From Novosphingobium sp. UBA6722 (GTDB taxonomy: Bacteria > Pseudomonadota > Alphaproteobacteria > Sphingomonadales > Sphingomonadaceae): a DNA stretch of 27,151 nt. The notes beneath the pieces were generated by a model, which made no database searches, had not been told where the DNA came from, and was given only the letters and a program-made list of their open reading frames with translations. Both the position numbers and the translations under genes were made by a program. Shown in pieces: positions 14,991 through 23,073 of the stretch (the stretch's first letter is position 1; every line of letters begins with the position of its first letter). Where the stretch lies: contig DKII01000073.1 in assembly GCA_002454125.1 (NCBI GenBank), positions 2,271-29,421 of the forward strand. The letters are read 5' to 3'.

Positions 14991-16202
14991 TCACACAACG
15001 CCGGCAGAGCGTAGCCGGGCGAAGTCATCCTCGCCATAGCCAAGCTCGGCCAGGATCGCGGCGGAGTCTGCCCCCAGGAGCGGTCCGGCCCGGTTGGGCA
15101 GGCGCTGGCCATCGAGCTTGATCGGGCTGGCGAGGACCTGGAAATCGGGATTGTCAGGGTGGGCCACGCTGCCCCGCATACCGATCGTCCGCAGCCACGG
15201 GTTATCGAGCGCCTGGTCAAGCTGGTAGACCGGCGCGACCGGAACGTGTCCTTCCAGCAGCGCCTGCCAGTGCGCCATTGGCTGGCGCGAGAAAATGCCA
15301 TCGAGCACCTCGGTCAGCGCGGCGCGGTTGGCGAGGCGATCGGGGTTGGTCTTGAAGCGCGGATCCTGGCCCAGTTCGGGGTGACCGATCCGTTCGACCA
15401 TGATGTCCCAGAACTTGGGCAACTGGCACATCACGAACATCCAGCCATCGGCCGCCTTGACCATCTGGCTGGGCGTGGCGCTGGGATGGGCTGAGCGCGG
15501 CGTGCGGCCGGTGACGTCGCCGTTGTTCATGTACCACAGCGCCGGATAGCTGGTCTGGTGCACGGCGGCGGAGAGCAGGTCGGTATCGACATCGCGGCCC
15601 TGCCCGGTGCGCTGGGCATCGATCAGCGCGGCCAGCAGGCCAATCGCCATGATCGTGCCGGTCATGAAATCGACCATCGAAAGCCCCATCCGCTGCGGCT
15701 CGCCATCGGGGTCGCCCGTGAGCGCGCAAAAGCCCGCCTCGGCCTGCATCAGATAGTCATAGCCCGGCCACTTGGCCCGCGCATTGTCACGGCCATAGGC
15801 GGACAGGTGCGCGCAGACGATCGCCGGGTTGACGTCCTTCAAGGCGTCATAGGTCACGCCCAGCTTGGCCGGCAGATCACCGCGCAGGTTGTTGACCATG
15901 GCGTGGCTGGTTGCCGCCAGATCGCGCAGGATCGCCTGGCCCTCTGGCGCGTTGAGATCGAGGGTGAGCGAGCGCTTGTTGAGGTTGAAGGCGTGGAAAT
16001 AGACGCTCTCGCCCGGCCGAGTGAAGTGCGGCCCGACCCCGCGTGCGGTATCACCGCCGCCCTTGCCGTCCTTCTGCGGCGGCTCGATCTTGATCACCTC
16101 GGCGCCCAGCTGAGCAAGGAACATCGTGCCATAGGGCCCCGCGCCGTACTGTTCGGCGCTGATGACGCGGAAGCCCGAGAGGGGAAGGTGCAGTTCGCTC
16201 AC
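14991..16202 (-). CDS. CaiB/BaiF-family (class III) CoA-transferase, copy A
   Basis: A 403-residue class III CoA-transferase. The GTG at 16202 overlaps the dehydrogenase stop as GTGA and gives a standard N-terminus (VSELHLPLSGFRVIS); an ATG at 16223 would overlap that gene further. The AQLGAEVIKIEPPQKDGKGGG stretch binds CoA, NLNKRSLTLDL follows, the catalytic Asp is in WPGYDYLMQAEAGF, and GRDVDTDLLSAAVHQ is the domain-swapped loop. It may activate a dicarboxylic acid at the expense of a product thioester such as succinyl-CoA; the donor is not visible. Two adjacent copies may form a heteromer or serve two pathway acids. Confidence 0.9.
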   Translation of the reverse strand: MSELHLPLSGFRVISAEQYGAGPYGTMFLAQLGAEVIKIEPPQKDGKGGGDTARGVGPHFTRPGESVYFHAFNLNKRSLTLDLNAPEGQAILRDLAATSHAMVNNLRGDLPAKLGVTYDALKDVNPAIVCAHLSAYGRDNARAKWPGYDYLMQAEAGFCALTGDPDGEPQRMGLSMVDFMTGTIMAIGLLAALIDAQRTGQGRDVDTDLLSAAVHQTSYPALWYMNNGDVTGRTPRSAHPSATPSQMVKAADGWMFVMCQLPKFWDIMVERIGHPELGQDPRFKTNPDRLANRAALTEVLDGIFSRQPMAHWQALLEGHVPVAPVYQLDQALDNPWLRTIGMRGSVAHPDNPDFQVLASPIKLDGQRLPNRAGPLLGADSAAILAELGYGEDDFARLRSAGVV

Positions 16203-17386
16203 GCCGGGTTCCGTTTGACCCATTGCTTGGAGATGATCATCCGCTGCATCTCGTTGGTGCCCTCGCCGATGCACATCAGCATGGAATCGCGGTAGAACCG
16301 CTCGATGTCATACTCCTTGGAATAGGAGTAGCCGCCATAGATCCGCATGGCTTCCTGGCTGTTGGCCACAGCCGCCTCGCTGGCGAAGTACTTGGCCATG
16401 CCGGCTTCAAGGTCGCAGCGTTCGCCCTTGTCATAGGCAATCGCGGCGTCGAGCGTCAGCAGCCGGGCGGCGCGGGCGCGGGTGACCATTTCACCGATCT
16501 TGAGCTGGATCGCCTGGTGCTCCGAAATCGGCTTGCCCATGGTCTGGCGCTGCTGGGCATATTCGGTGGCGAGCCGCAGCGAACCTTCCGACAGGCCGAC
16601 GCCGCGCGCGGCAACGTTGATGCGGCCAAGCTCAAGCCCGCCGGTCGCCTGGAAGAAGCCCTGCCCTTCCACGCCGCCGATCAGCTGGTCGGCCGGAATG
16701 CGGTAGTCCTCAAAGATCAGCTCGGCGCTGTCGATCGCCTTGTAGCCCAGCTTGTCGAACTTCTTGCCGGTGGTGAAACCTTCGCGCTTGTCGGCGATGA
16801 ACAGGCTCATCCCCTTGTAGCGCGGATTGGCATCGGGATCGGTCTTGACCAGCAGGGCAAAACACGAGCCATTTAGCGCGTTGGAGATCCAGGTCTTGGT
16901 GCCGTTGATGACGTAATCGTCGCCATCGCGGCGGGCGATCGTGCGGATCGCCTGCAGGTCGGTCCCGGCATTGGGTTCGGTCAGCGCCAGGCCGCCGCGG
17001 ATTTCGCCGCTGGCGAACTTGGGCAGCCACTTGGCCTTCTGCGCCGGGGTGCCGAAACGCTCGACCGCCGCGGCCATGATCAGGTGCGAATTGAAGATGC
17101 CGGTCAGCGCCATCCAGTAAGAGCTGATCTTCATCACGATCTTGGCATAGGTCGTGGCCGGCAGGCCCAGCCCGCCGTATTCCTGGCCGATGGTCGCGCC
17201 GAACAGGCCCATATCGACCATCTCGTGGACCAGCTGCTCGGGCCAGATGTCGTTATGGTCGTGATGCAGGATCACCGGCTTGACCGAGCGTTCGATCCAA
17301 CGGTCGATCGCATCGAGGAAGGCTTCTTCCTCGGCCGGATCGATCGTGCGGCCCTGGTCGCTCATCATGTCCACGGCGGTTGCCAT
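16199..17386 (-). CDS. acyl-CoA dehydrogenase
   Basis: A 395-residue FAD enzyme of the acyl-CoA dehydrogenase family, introducing an alpha-beta double bond and passing electrons to ETF. Seen: the N-terminal helical domain with GLFGATIGQEYGGLGL, the LALTEPNAGTDL flavin motif, INGTKTWISNA, the IYGGYSYSKEYDIERFYRD helix, and CIGEGTNEMQR, whose Glu375 stands where medium-chain enzymes carry the catalytic base. The start has a textbook TAAGGAG in which the TAA is the stop of the MaoC gene. With the MaoC and CitE-like neighbours it forms a short beta-oxidation-like sequence; a branched dicarboxylyl-CoA such as a methylsuccinyl-CoA type substrate is possible. Confidence 0.92.
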   Translation of the reverse strand: MATAVDMMSDQGRTIDPAEEEAFLDAIDRWIERSVKPVILHHDHNDIWPEQLVHEMVDMGLFGATIGQEYGGLGLPATTYAKIVMKISSYWMALTGIFNSHLIMAAAVERFGTPAQKAKWLPKFASGEIRGGLALTEPNAGTDLQAIRTIARRDGDDYVINGTKTWISNALNGSCFALLVKTDPDANPRYKGMSLFIADKREGFTTGKKFDKLGYKAIDSAELIFEDYRIPADQLIGGVEGQGFFQATGGLELGRINVAARGVGLSEGSLRLATEYAQQRQTMGKPISEHQAIQLKIGEMVTRARAARLLTLDAAIAYDKGERCDLEAGMAKYFASEAAVANSQEAMRIYGGYSYSKEYDIERFYRDSMLMCIGEGTNEMQRMIISKQWVKRNPA

Positions 17387-17397
17387 CGGTATTCTCC

Positions 17398-17907
17398 TTA
17401 ATCGTCGCCGGGGCCGAAGCCGCGCTTCCAGATCAGCATGATCCGCACGAAATCGCAGACTACATCGCCGTGCTGGTTCTTGCCCACGGTCTTGATCGTC
17501 ACGATGCCCTGCTGCGGGCGCTTGTCGGACTCCCGCTTTTCCAGCACTTCGGTCTCGGAATAGATCGTATCACCGGCAAAGACCGGCTTCAGCAGCCGGA
17601 TTTCCTTCCAGCCCAGGTTGGCAACCGCCTTCTGGCTGACATCCGACACGGACTGACCGGTCATGATCGCCACGGTCAGCGGCGAGGCGACCAGGCACTT
17701 ACCAAACTCGGTCTTGCTGGCATATTCGGCATCGCAGTGCGCCGGGTGCTGGTTCATCGTCAGCAGGCTGAACCACGTGTTGTCGGTCTCGCTGATCGTC
17801 CGGCCCGGGCGATGCTCATAGATATCGCCGACGTTGAAATCCTCGAAATAGCGACCAAAGGTCTCGCGGTAGCGACCCGGTGCGACTTCGATAGCCCCAT
17901 CACGCAT
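17398..17907 (-). CDS. MaoC-family acyl-CoA hydratase
   Basis: A 169-residue hotdog-fold R-type hydratase. The catalytic block is TMNQHPAHCDAEYA, with Asn/His/Asp in the usual hydratase arrangement, preceded by GRTISETDNTWFSLL; the second half has LKPVFAGDTIYSETEVLEKRES. Relatives include mesaconyl-CoA and itaconyl-CoA hydratases as well as less specific enoyl-CoA hydratases. Beside a CitE-like lyase it is the natural supplier of the beta-hydroxyacyl-CoA that the lyase would cleave. It begins two bases after the lyase stop with AAAGGGAA as ribosome-binding site, and ends 11 bases before the dehydrogenase. Confidence 0.9.
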   Translation of the reverse strand: MRDGAIEVAPGRYRETFGRYFEDFNVGDIYEHRPGRTISETDNTWFSLLTMNQHPAHCDAEYASKTEFGKCLVASPLTVAIMTGQSVSDVSQKAVANLGWKEIRLLKPVFAGDTIYSETEVLEKRESDKRPQQGIVTIKTVGKNQHGDVVCDFVRIMLIWKRGFGPGDD

Positions 17908-17909
17908 TT

Positions 17910-18722
17910 TCAGTTCCCTTTCCGGCTGAGCACGGCCTGGTATCGCTTGACCAGCGGTGCTTCCAGCATCTTGCCCTTGAAGCGGATCGCCTTGCCCCCG
18001 GCCTCGGCATAGGCCGCCAGCGCCGCCTCAGCCTCGGCCACTTCCGCCGCGGTCGGGGTAAAGGCAGCTTCGATTGCTGCCACCTGGCTGGGGTGGATCG
18101 CGGCCTTGGCAGCAAAGCCCAGGGCCTTGGCCTTGGCGCATTCGTCGGCAAGGCCGGCTTCATCGTCAAGGCTGATCCACGGCACGTCGATGGCGGGCAC
18201 CCGCGCCTCGGCACAGGCCAGGACCAGCGCCTGCCGCGCGGCCAACAACGGCTCCCAGGCCAGGGCCACGCCCAGCTCGCCCGAAAAGTCGCCGCCGCCG
18301 AACATCACCCCGCCGACCATTGGCGCAGAAGCGATCTCGACCGCATGCCGCAGGCCCTTGGGCGTTTCGATCAGCGGGATCAGTTCAGGGCAACGCTCAC
18401 CCAGCGCGCGGGCGATAATCTCTATCTCCACCGCGCTTTCGACCATCGGCACGAACAGGAACGGCGGCAGGTGTTCAGCCGCGATCAGCGCAGCCAGGTC
18501 GGCAATCCCGGCCGCTGTCGCCACGCCGTTCATGCGGATTGCCCAGCCCGCTTCGCCGCTGGCAACCTGCGCCAGAGCATTGACCCGTGCCGCTGCCTTG
18601 TCATCGGCGGGAACCGCATCCTCCAGGTCGATCACGGTCAGCCCCGCCCCGCTGCCATGCGCCTTGGCGAAGCGGTCAGGCCGCGAGCCAGGCACAAACA
18701 GGAAGGAATTGGCGGCAAACAT
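17910..18722 (-). CDS. CitE/HpcH-type CoA-ester lyase
   Basis: A 270-residue (beta/alpha)8-barrel lyase of the citrate lyase beta-like family (malyl-CoA, citramalyl-CoA and related lyases). Seen: SFLFVPGSRPDRFAKA, the Mg-site strand VIDLEDAVPADDK, IPLIETPKGL, FGGGDFSGELG (the common GAED is GGGD here) and AAKAAIHPSQV. The ATG at 18722 is chosen over one at 18767 because the family starts like this and because the predicted promoter places the transcript start at about the 18767 codon. It would cleave a beta-hydroxyacyl-CoA into a ketoacid and an acyl-CoA such as acetyl-CoA. First gene of the operon running to 13894. Confidence 0.88.
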   Translation of the reverse strand: MFAANSFLFVPGSRPDRFAKAHGSGAGLTVIDLEDAVPADDKAAARVNALAQVASGEAGWAIRMNGVATAAGIADLAALIAAEHLPPFLFVPMVESAVEIEIIARALGERCPELIPLIETPKGLRHAVEIASAPMVGGVMFGGGDFSGELGVALAWEPLLAARQALVLACAEARVPAIDVPWISLDDEAGLADECAKAKALGFAAKAAIHPSQVAAIEAAFTPTAAEVAEAEAALAAYAEAGGKAIRFKGKMLEAPLVKRYQAVLSRKGN

Positions 18723-18769
18723 GCGGACGAAGTGCTCCGGGCGGGGTTGTTTCGACCGCCTTGGCATGG

Positions 18770-18798
18770 ATAATTTGTCCGGACAACTTCAAAGTCAA
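18770..18798 (-). promoter_or_regulatory. predicted promoter of the CitE-MaoC-ACAD-CoA-transferase operon
   Basis: On the minus strand: TTGACT (-35, 18798-18793; 5 of 6 to consensus), a 17-base spacer and AATTAT (-10, 18775-18770; 4 of 6). The spacer ends in TGTCCGGACA. This is the best promoter in the window. Its expected start point near 18765-18760 rules out the ATG at 18767. Confidence 0.65.
18776..18785. promoter_or_regulatory. operator-like palindrome TGTCCGGACA, copy 3
   Basis: A perfect copy, palindromic over 12 bases (TTGTCCGGACAA, 18775-18786), located between the -35 and -10 of the CitE-operon promoter. A protein bound here would exclude RNA polymerase. Candidate site for the GntR/UTRA regulator. 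Confidence 0.7.
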
Positions 18799-18842
18799 GA
18801 AATTCATCCGCCAGATGGACAAACTGCCGTAACGCCCTTCGC

Positions 18843-21800
18843 TCAGGCCTCTGGCGGCGGCGCCCCGCGGACCAGCAGCAGGTACATCGCCGGGATGACA
18901 ATCCGGCTCAGCAGGGTCGAAGAAACCAGCCCGCCGATGATCACCCAGGCCAGCGGCGCATAGAGCGGCGAGCCCGACAGCGCCAGCGGCAGCAGCCCGC
19001 CAATCGCCGTGACCGAGGTCAGCAGCACCGGCAGGAAGCGGATCTCGCCGGCCCGCTCGATCGCCTCCATCAGCTCCATCCCCTGCTGGCGCAGCTGGGT
19101 GGTGAAATCGACCAGCAGGATCGAATTCTTGATCTCGATTCCGATCAGCGCGATGAACCCGATCACCGCCAGGTATGACAGCGAATTGCCGGTGAAGATC
19201 AGCGCCCACAGGCCGCCGAACAGCCCCAGCGGCACCACCCCGGCAACCACGGTGACTTCACGGAAGCGGCCGAACTCCAGCACCAGCACGCACAGGATGC
19301 CGAACACCGCCAGCATGGCGATGCCGCCCACCCCGTTGTTGTTGCGGGCCGAAACCTCGGCCTGGCCGCCGACACTGATCGAATAGCCGGGCGGCAGCGG
19401 GATCTTGCGCACCCGTTCCAGCGCATCGGCGTTGACCTTGGAGGCGAGGAAGCCGTCCTTGACGAACGAGGTCACCGTGACCAGTCGCTCAAGCTTGAAG
19501 CGGTTGATCGTGGCGGGTCCGGCCTGCAACTTCGGCGTGGTCAATTGCGCCAGCGGGATCGCCGCGCCCGACAGCGAACTGACATAGACCTGGCTCAGCA
19601 CTGCCACCGGCACCTCGCGCTCAAACGGCAGGCGGACCACCACCGGATAGGAATCGCCCTCGGCATCGCGCAGGCTGCTGGCGCGCTCACCCGAGATGGC
19701 GAGCCGCAAGGTGCGCCGCACGGCATCGGGCGCAACGTTGAGGAGGCCCGCCTTGGCCGGATCGACCGAGAGATCGAGGTCAATCCGATCGATCGCCAGC
19801 GGATCAACCACGTCGCGGGTCCCCGGGGTCTGGCGGATCGTCGCGGCAAACTGCGCAGAGAGCCGCTTCAGTTCGCCCAGCTCCGGGCCGCTGACCCGGA
19901 TCGCGATTGGCGCGTCGATGGGCGGGCCCTGTTCGAACTGCTCGACAGTGACGCGGGCCGAGGGATAGCGCGCCAGCTCCTCGCGCAGCCTTTCAACCAG
20001 CGCCGGCGTTTCGCTGGGCGAGAAGTTCTTCAGCGTCACGAACAGCTCGCCAAACCGCGTATCGGCCTCGCGCGGCAGGGCGTTGTAATAGATCTGCGGG
20101 TTGGAGCGCCCGGTGTTTTCCATCACGTCCTGCACTTCGGGCTTTTGCTGCATGATCGCGGCCACTTCGCGCACGGCCTTGTCGGCTGTCGCCAGGCTTG
20201 ACCCTTCCGGCGCTTCGATCCGGACCAGGAAATAGGGCACGTCGGCCTTGGGGAACAGGCTGAAGCCGATCCACGGAATGGTCGCGAACATAAGCACGCA
20301 GGCGGCCATCGCGCCCCAGACGGTCTTGTGCGGGTTAGCCAGGCTCCAGTGCAGCGCAGGGCGGTACCAGTGTTCGATCCGGTCGGTCACCCAGCGCAGG
20401 AAGCGATTGCCTTCGTGGCCCTCATTGGCGGCCAGCAGACGGCTCGCGGCAAAGGGCACCAGGCTCATCGAGACCAGCAGCGAGGCGGCAACCGTCAGCA
20501 GCACGGCCATCGGCAGGCTGCGGGTAAAGTCGCCCGCCGTTTCGGGGAGGTTGGCCAGCGGCAGGAAGGCGAAGATCAGCACTCCGGTCGAGCCCATCAC
20601 CGCGAGGGTAATCTCCTTGGTCCCTTCGATTGCGGCGGTGACCCGGTCCTTGCCCATGCGGATGTGCCGCTCGATATTCTCGGTCACGACAATCGAATCG
20701 TCGACCAGCAGCCCCAGCGCGACAATGAAGCCCGAGACGGTCAGCTGGTTGAGCGAATAGCCCAGGATGTTGAGGCCGGTCAGGCCAATCGCCAGCGAGG
20801 TCGGGATCGAGAGCATCACCACCAGCGAAGCGCGCGGCCCCAGCGGCAGCAAGGTCACCAGCACCAGCACCAGCGCGATGCCGAAGTCCTTGGCCAACTG
20901 GTTGAGCTTGCGCTCGATATCGTTGCTCTGATCGAACACCGATACCAGCTTGATGTCAGGCGGCAGCTGCTTCTGGAACTCTTCCTTCACCACCTTCAGC
21001 CGGTCACGCAGCACCAGCGTATCGGTGATGTCCTTCTTGCGCACACCGATGAACACCGCGCGCTGGCCGTTGAGCCGGGTAATGTGGAGCCGCTCCGCCT
21101 CGGCCCATTCGACGTTGGCGACATCGCCCACGGTCAGCAGTTGTCCATCGCCGCCGCGCAAGGGAATCGCCCGGATCGCCTCTAGGCTGCGATAGGCCCC
21201 GCCCGACTGGACATTGAACCGGCGGTTACCGGCGTTGACCGCGCCGGCCGGCACATCGACCCCGCCTTGCGCGATTGCACTGGCCACCAGCCCCGGCGGC
21301 AGGCGCCGTTCGGCCAGCCGCGCGGGATCGAGCGCGATCCGCACCTCGGGTGCTGGCAGGCCGTAAAGCTCGGTACTGCGGACCCCGTCGATGGCCGCGA
21401 GCCGGTCGCGCAGGTCCTCCGAGTATTTCTCCATGCGCCGCCACGAGGCCGTTTCACTGACCAGTGCGATCTGGGAGATGGCTGCCTCGGTCGTGCGCGG
21501 GCGGCGCACCTCCAGCCGCTGGATGCCGTTCGGCAGTTGCGGCCGCAGCGCATTCACGTCGCGGACGCTGCGATCATAGGCCTGCTCGGCATCGGTGCCG
21601 TAATCGAACCAGATCGAAATGCTGGTCAGGCCGTCACTCGACCGCGAGGTAATGTCACGAACGTTATCAAGGCCCTGCAACACCCGCTCGAGCGGCTTGG
21701 CCACGGTTTCTTCCATCTCGGCCGCATCGGCACCCGGCAGGGTGACAATCACAACGGTCAGCGGAATCGGGAAGTAAGGATCGACCGCGCGGGGAATGGC

Positions 21801-21890
21801 GCGAAAGGCGTTGAAGCCCAGCAGCGCCAGCAGCAGGAAGGCCACCAGCGTGATCTGCCAGCGGCGGACGGCGGTAGCGACAAAGCCCAT
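18843..21890 (-). CDS. RND-family efflux transporter permease (AcrB/HAE1-like)
   Basis: A 1015-residue inner-membrane drug/proton antiporter with the two-fold RND layout: a transmembrane helix at residues 10-30, a large periplasmic loop, a helix bundle at about 330-510, a second periplasmic loop and a second bundle ending near 1010. The proton-relay pair is visible in GLLVDDSIVV (Asp397-Asp398) of the fourth helix. Substrate not readable from sequence; multidrug or aromatic-compound export is usual. Its ATG overlaps the adaptor stop (TGATG). No outer-membrane channel gene is adjacent, so a separately encoded TolC-like protein is probably used. I see no terminator before the CitE operon. Confidence 0.95.
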   Translation of the reverse strand: MGFVATAVRRWQITLVAFLLLALLGFNAFRAIPRAVDPYFPIPLTVVIVTLPGADAAEMEETVAKPLERVLQGLDNVRDITSRSSDGLTSISIWFDYGTDAEQAYDRSVRDVNALRPQLPNGIQRLEVRRPRTTEAAISQIALVSETASWRRMEKYSEDLRDRLAAIDGVRSTELYGLPAPEVRIALDPARLAERRLPPGLVASAIAQGGVDVPAGAVNAGNRRFNVQSGGAYRSLEAIRAIPLRGGDGQLLTVGDVANVEWAEAERLHITRLNGQRAVFIGVRKKDITDTLVLRDRLKVVKEEFQKQLPPDIKLVSVFDQSNDIERKLNQLAKDFGIALVLVLVTLLPLGPRASLVVMLSIPTSLAIGLTGLNILGYSLNQLTVSGFIVALGLLVDDSIVVTENIERHIRMGKDRVTAAIEGTKEITLAVMGSTGVLIFAFLPLANLPETAGDFTRSLPMAVLLTVAASLLVSMSLVPFAASRLLAANEGHEGNRFLRWVTDRIEHWYRPALHWSLANPHKTVWGAMAACVLMFATIPWIGFSLFPKADVPYFLVRIEAPEGSSLATADKAVREVAAIMQQKPEVQDVMENTGRSNPQIYYNALPREADTRFGELFVTLKNFSPSETPALVERLREELARYPSARVTVEQFEQGPPIDAPIAIRVSGPELGELKRLSAQFAATIRQTPGTRDVVDPLAIDRIDLDLSVDPAKAGLLNVAPDAVRRTLRLAISGERASSLRDAEGDSYPVVVRLPFEREVPVAVLSQVYVSSLSGAAIPLAQLTTPKLQAGPATINRFKLERLVTVTSFVKDGFLASKVNADALERVRKIPLPPGYSISVGGQAEVSARNNNGVGGIAMLAVFGILCVLVLEFGRFREVTVVAGVVPLGLFGGLWALIFTGNSLSYLAVIGFIALIGIEIKNSILLVDFTTQLRQQGMELMEAIERAGEIRFLPVLLTSVTAIGGLLPLALSGSPLYAPLAWVIIGGLVSSTLLSRIVIPAMYLLLVRGAPPPEA

Positions 21891-22933
21891 CAGCGCGGCG
21901 CAGTGGCGGGATCGATCTGCGCACCATCGCGCAGGCGGTCGAGGCCGGACAAGGCAATGACTTCACCCCGATTAAGGCCTGACAGAATCTCCGCCCCGCT
22001 CGCCGTCAGCGGCCCCAGCACAACGCGCCGGGCCTTCACCCGGCGCTGCGCATCGACGACATAGACAAAACCCTCTTCGGCACGGACCGAGAAGATTGCG
22101 GTTGGCGGGATGATCAGTCCGGCAGCGCCGCCGGCCGCCGTGGTGGCGATGGTCGCGCGCCCGACCAGGCCAGAGCGCAAGCGCGGATCGGACGGCAAGG
22201 CGATCTCGGCAGTAAAGGCCCCGGTGCCGCGATCGGAGCGGCCGCCGACCTCGATCACCGGGCCGGACAGGACCGTGCCCGGCAGGGCATCAAAGCGGAC
22301 CTCGGCCGGGATCCCGGCGCGCACCCGCACGGCATCGCGGTCTGCCAGCAGGACCCGCAGCACGAAGCCGCTGGAGGCATCACCCAGGGTAACCACCGGC
22401 ATCCCGGCGTCGATGATCTGGCCCGGCTCAGCCGTACGGCTCAGCACGATGCCATCGGCCGGAGCCACCACCCGCGCCGTCTGGAGCGAGAAGCGCCGCG
22501 CCGAAACATTGGCGCTGGCGCTGCGCGCGGCGGCCTCGGCCGCTTCAAGCCGGGCCTTGGTAATCCAGCCTTGGGCATAGAGCTGCTTCAGGCGGGCCAG
22601 CTCGGCCCCGGCGCGGTCTCGTTCGGCATCGGCCGCCTCAAGCGAGGCGCCGACGCTGGTCATGTCCAGCGTGGCGAGCACCTGCCCGCGCTGGACCCGG
22701 TCACCTTCCTGCACAGTGATCCGCGCGATCTGGCCGGGGGTGGTGAAACCCAGCGGAATTTCCTTGCGCAGCGCCGCTGTTCCGGCCGCCTCGATCTGCG
22801 GCGCGCCGGCGGCCTGCCCGACGGTTGCCACGCTGACCCGCAGCGGCTTCGCTGGCGGCGGGGCCTCCGCAGCCCCGCAGGCGGCAAGCAGCGGCAGCAA
22901 CAGGGCGGGAAATAGGCGTGTGGCGGTAGACAT
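21890..22933 (-). CDS. RND efflux periplasmic adaptor (membrane fusion protein), lipoprotein
   Basis: A 347-residue adaptor joining the RND permease to an outer-membrane channel. A lipoprotein signal peptide ends in LLAAC with the lipidated Cys at 19. Then come the first half of the lipoyl domain (IPLGFTTPGQIARITVQEGDRVQRGQVLATLD), a short coiled-coil hairpin (about 95-150, rich in Ala/Glu/Arg), the second lipoyl half (ARVVAPADGIVLSRTAEPGQII), a beta-barrel and a membrane-proximal domain. It overlaps the permease gene, forming a two-gene operon. A 17-bp palindrome lies 22 bases upstream and is the likely operator of an unseen regulator. Confidence 0.94.
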   Translation of the reverse strand: MSTATRLFPALLLPLLAACGAAEAPPPAKPLRVSVATVGQAAGAPQIEAAGTAALRKEIPLGFTTPGQIARITVQEGDRVQRGQVLATLDMTSVGASLEAADAERDRAGAELARLKQLYAQGWITKARLEAAEAAARSASANVSARRFSLQTARVVAPADGIVLSRTAEPGQIIDAGMPVVTLGDASSGFVLRVLLADRDAVRVRAGIPAEVRFDALPGTVLSGPVIEVGGRSDRGTGAFTAEIALPSDPRLRSGLVGRATIATTAAGGAAGLIIPPTAIFSVRAEEGFVYVVDAQRRVKARRVVLGPLTASGAEILSGLNRGEVIALSGLDRLRDGAQIDPATAPR

Positions 22934-22954
22934 TTAGCCGGTCATGCCGGTTTA

Positions 22955-22971
22955 GGTTGCAAATTGCAACC
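22955..22971. promoter_or_regulatory. 17-bp palindrome upstream of the efflux operon
   Basis: GGTTGCAA-A-TTGCAACC: two perfect 8-bp arms around one base, 22 bases before the adaptor ATG. Its position and symmetry suit a TetR- or MarR-type repressor site, but no such gene is in the window. Confidence 0.6.
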
Positions 22972-22985
22972 AGGTATTTGGTCCC

Positions 22986-22998
22986 TGTCCGACCGACA
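22986..22998. promoter_or_regulatory. TGTC/GACA inverted half-sites upstream of the efflux operon
   Basis: TGTC-CGACC-GACA: the same half-sites as the TGTCCGGACA operator but separated by five bases instead of two. Could be a weak or altered site for the same regulator, or chance. Confidence 0.25.
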
Positions 22999-23014
22999 AA
23001 CAGTCCAGACAAGC

Positions 23015-23047
23015 AAAAGGGCCGGTGGCTTGCGCCCCCGGCCCCTT
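23015..23047 (-). terminator. intrinsic terminator of the TonB-receptor gene
   Basis: On the minus strand AAGGGGCCGG pairs with CCGGCCCTT (one bulged G, 12-base loop) and continues into TTTTGCTTGT. It starts 27 bases after the receptor stop and precedes the efflux promoter region. Confidence 0.7.
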
Positions 23048-23073
23048 CGTTCGGCCGGTCCAGACCGCTGGTC

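Noticed and set aside
14991..18722. Naming the CoA-transferase, MaoC and CitE genes as the itaconate genes ict, ich and ccl
   Set aside because: The logic is similar, but an acyl-CoA dehydrogenase, a second transferase and the partner operon do not fit a plain itaconate pathway, and sequence reading alone cannot set substrate.
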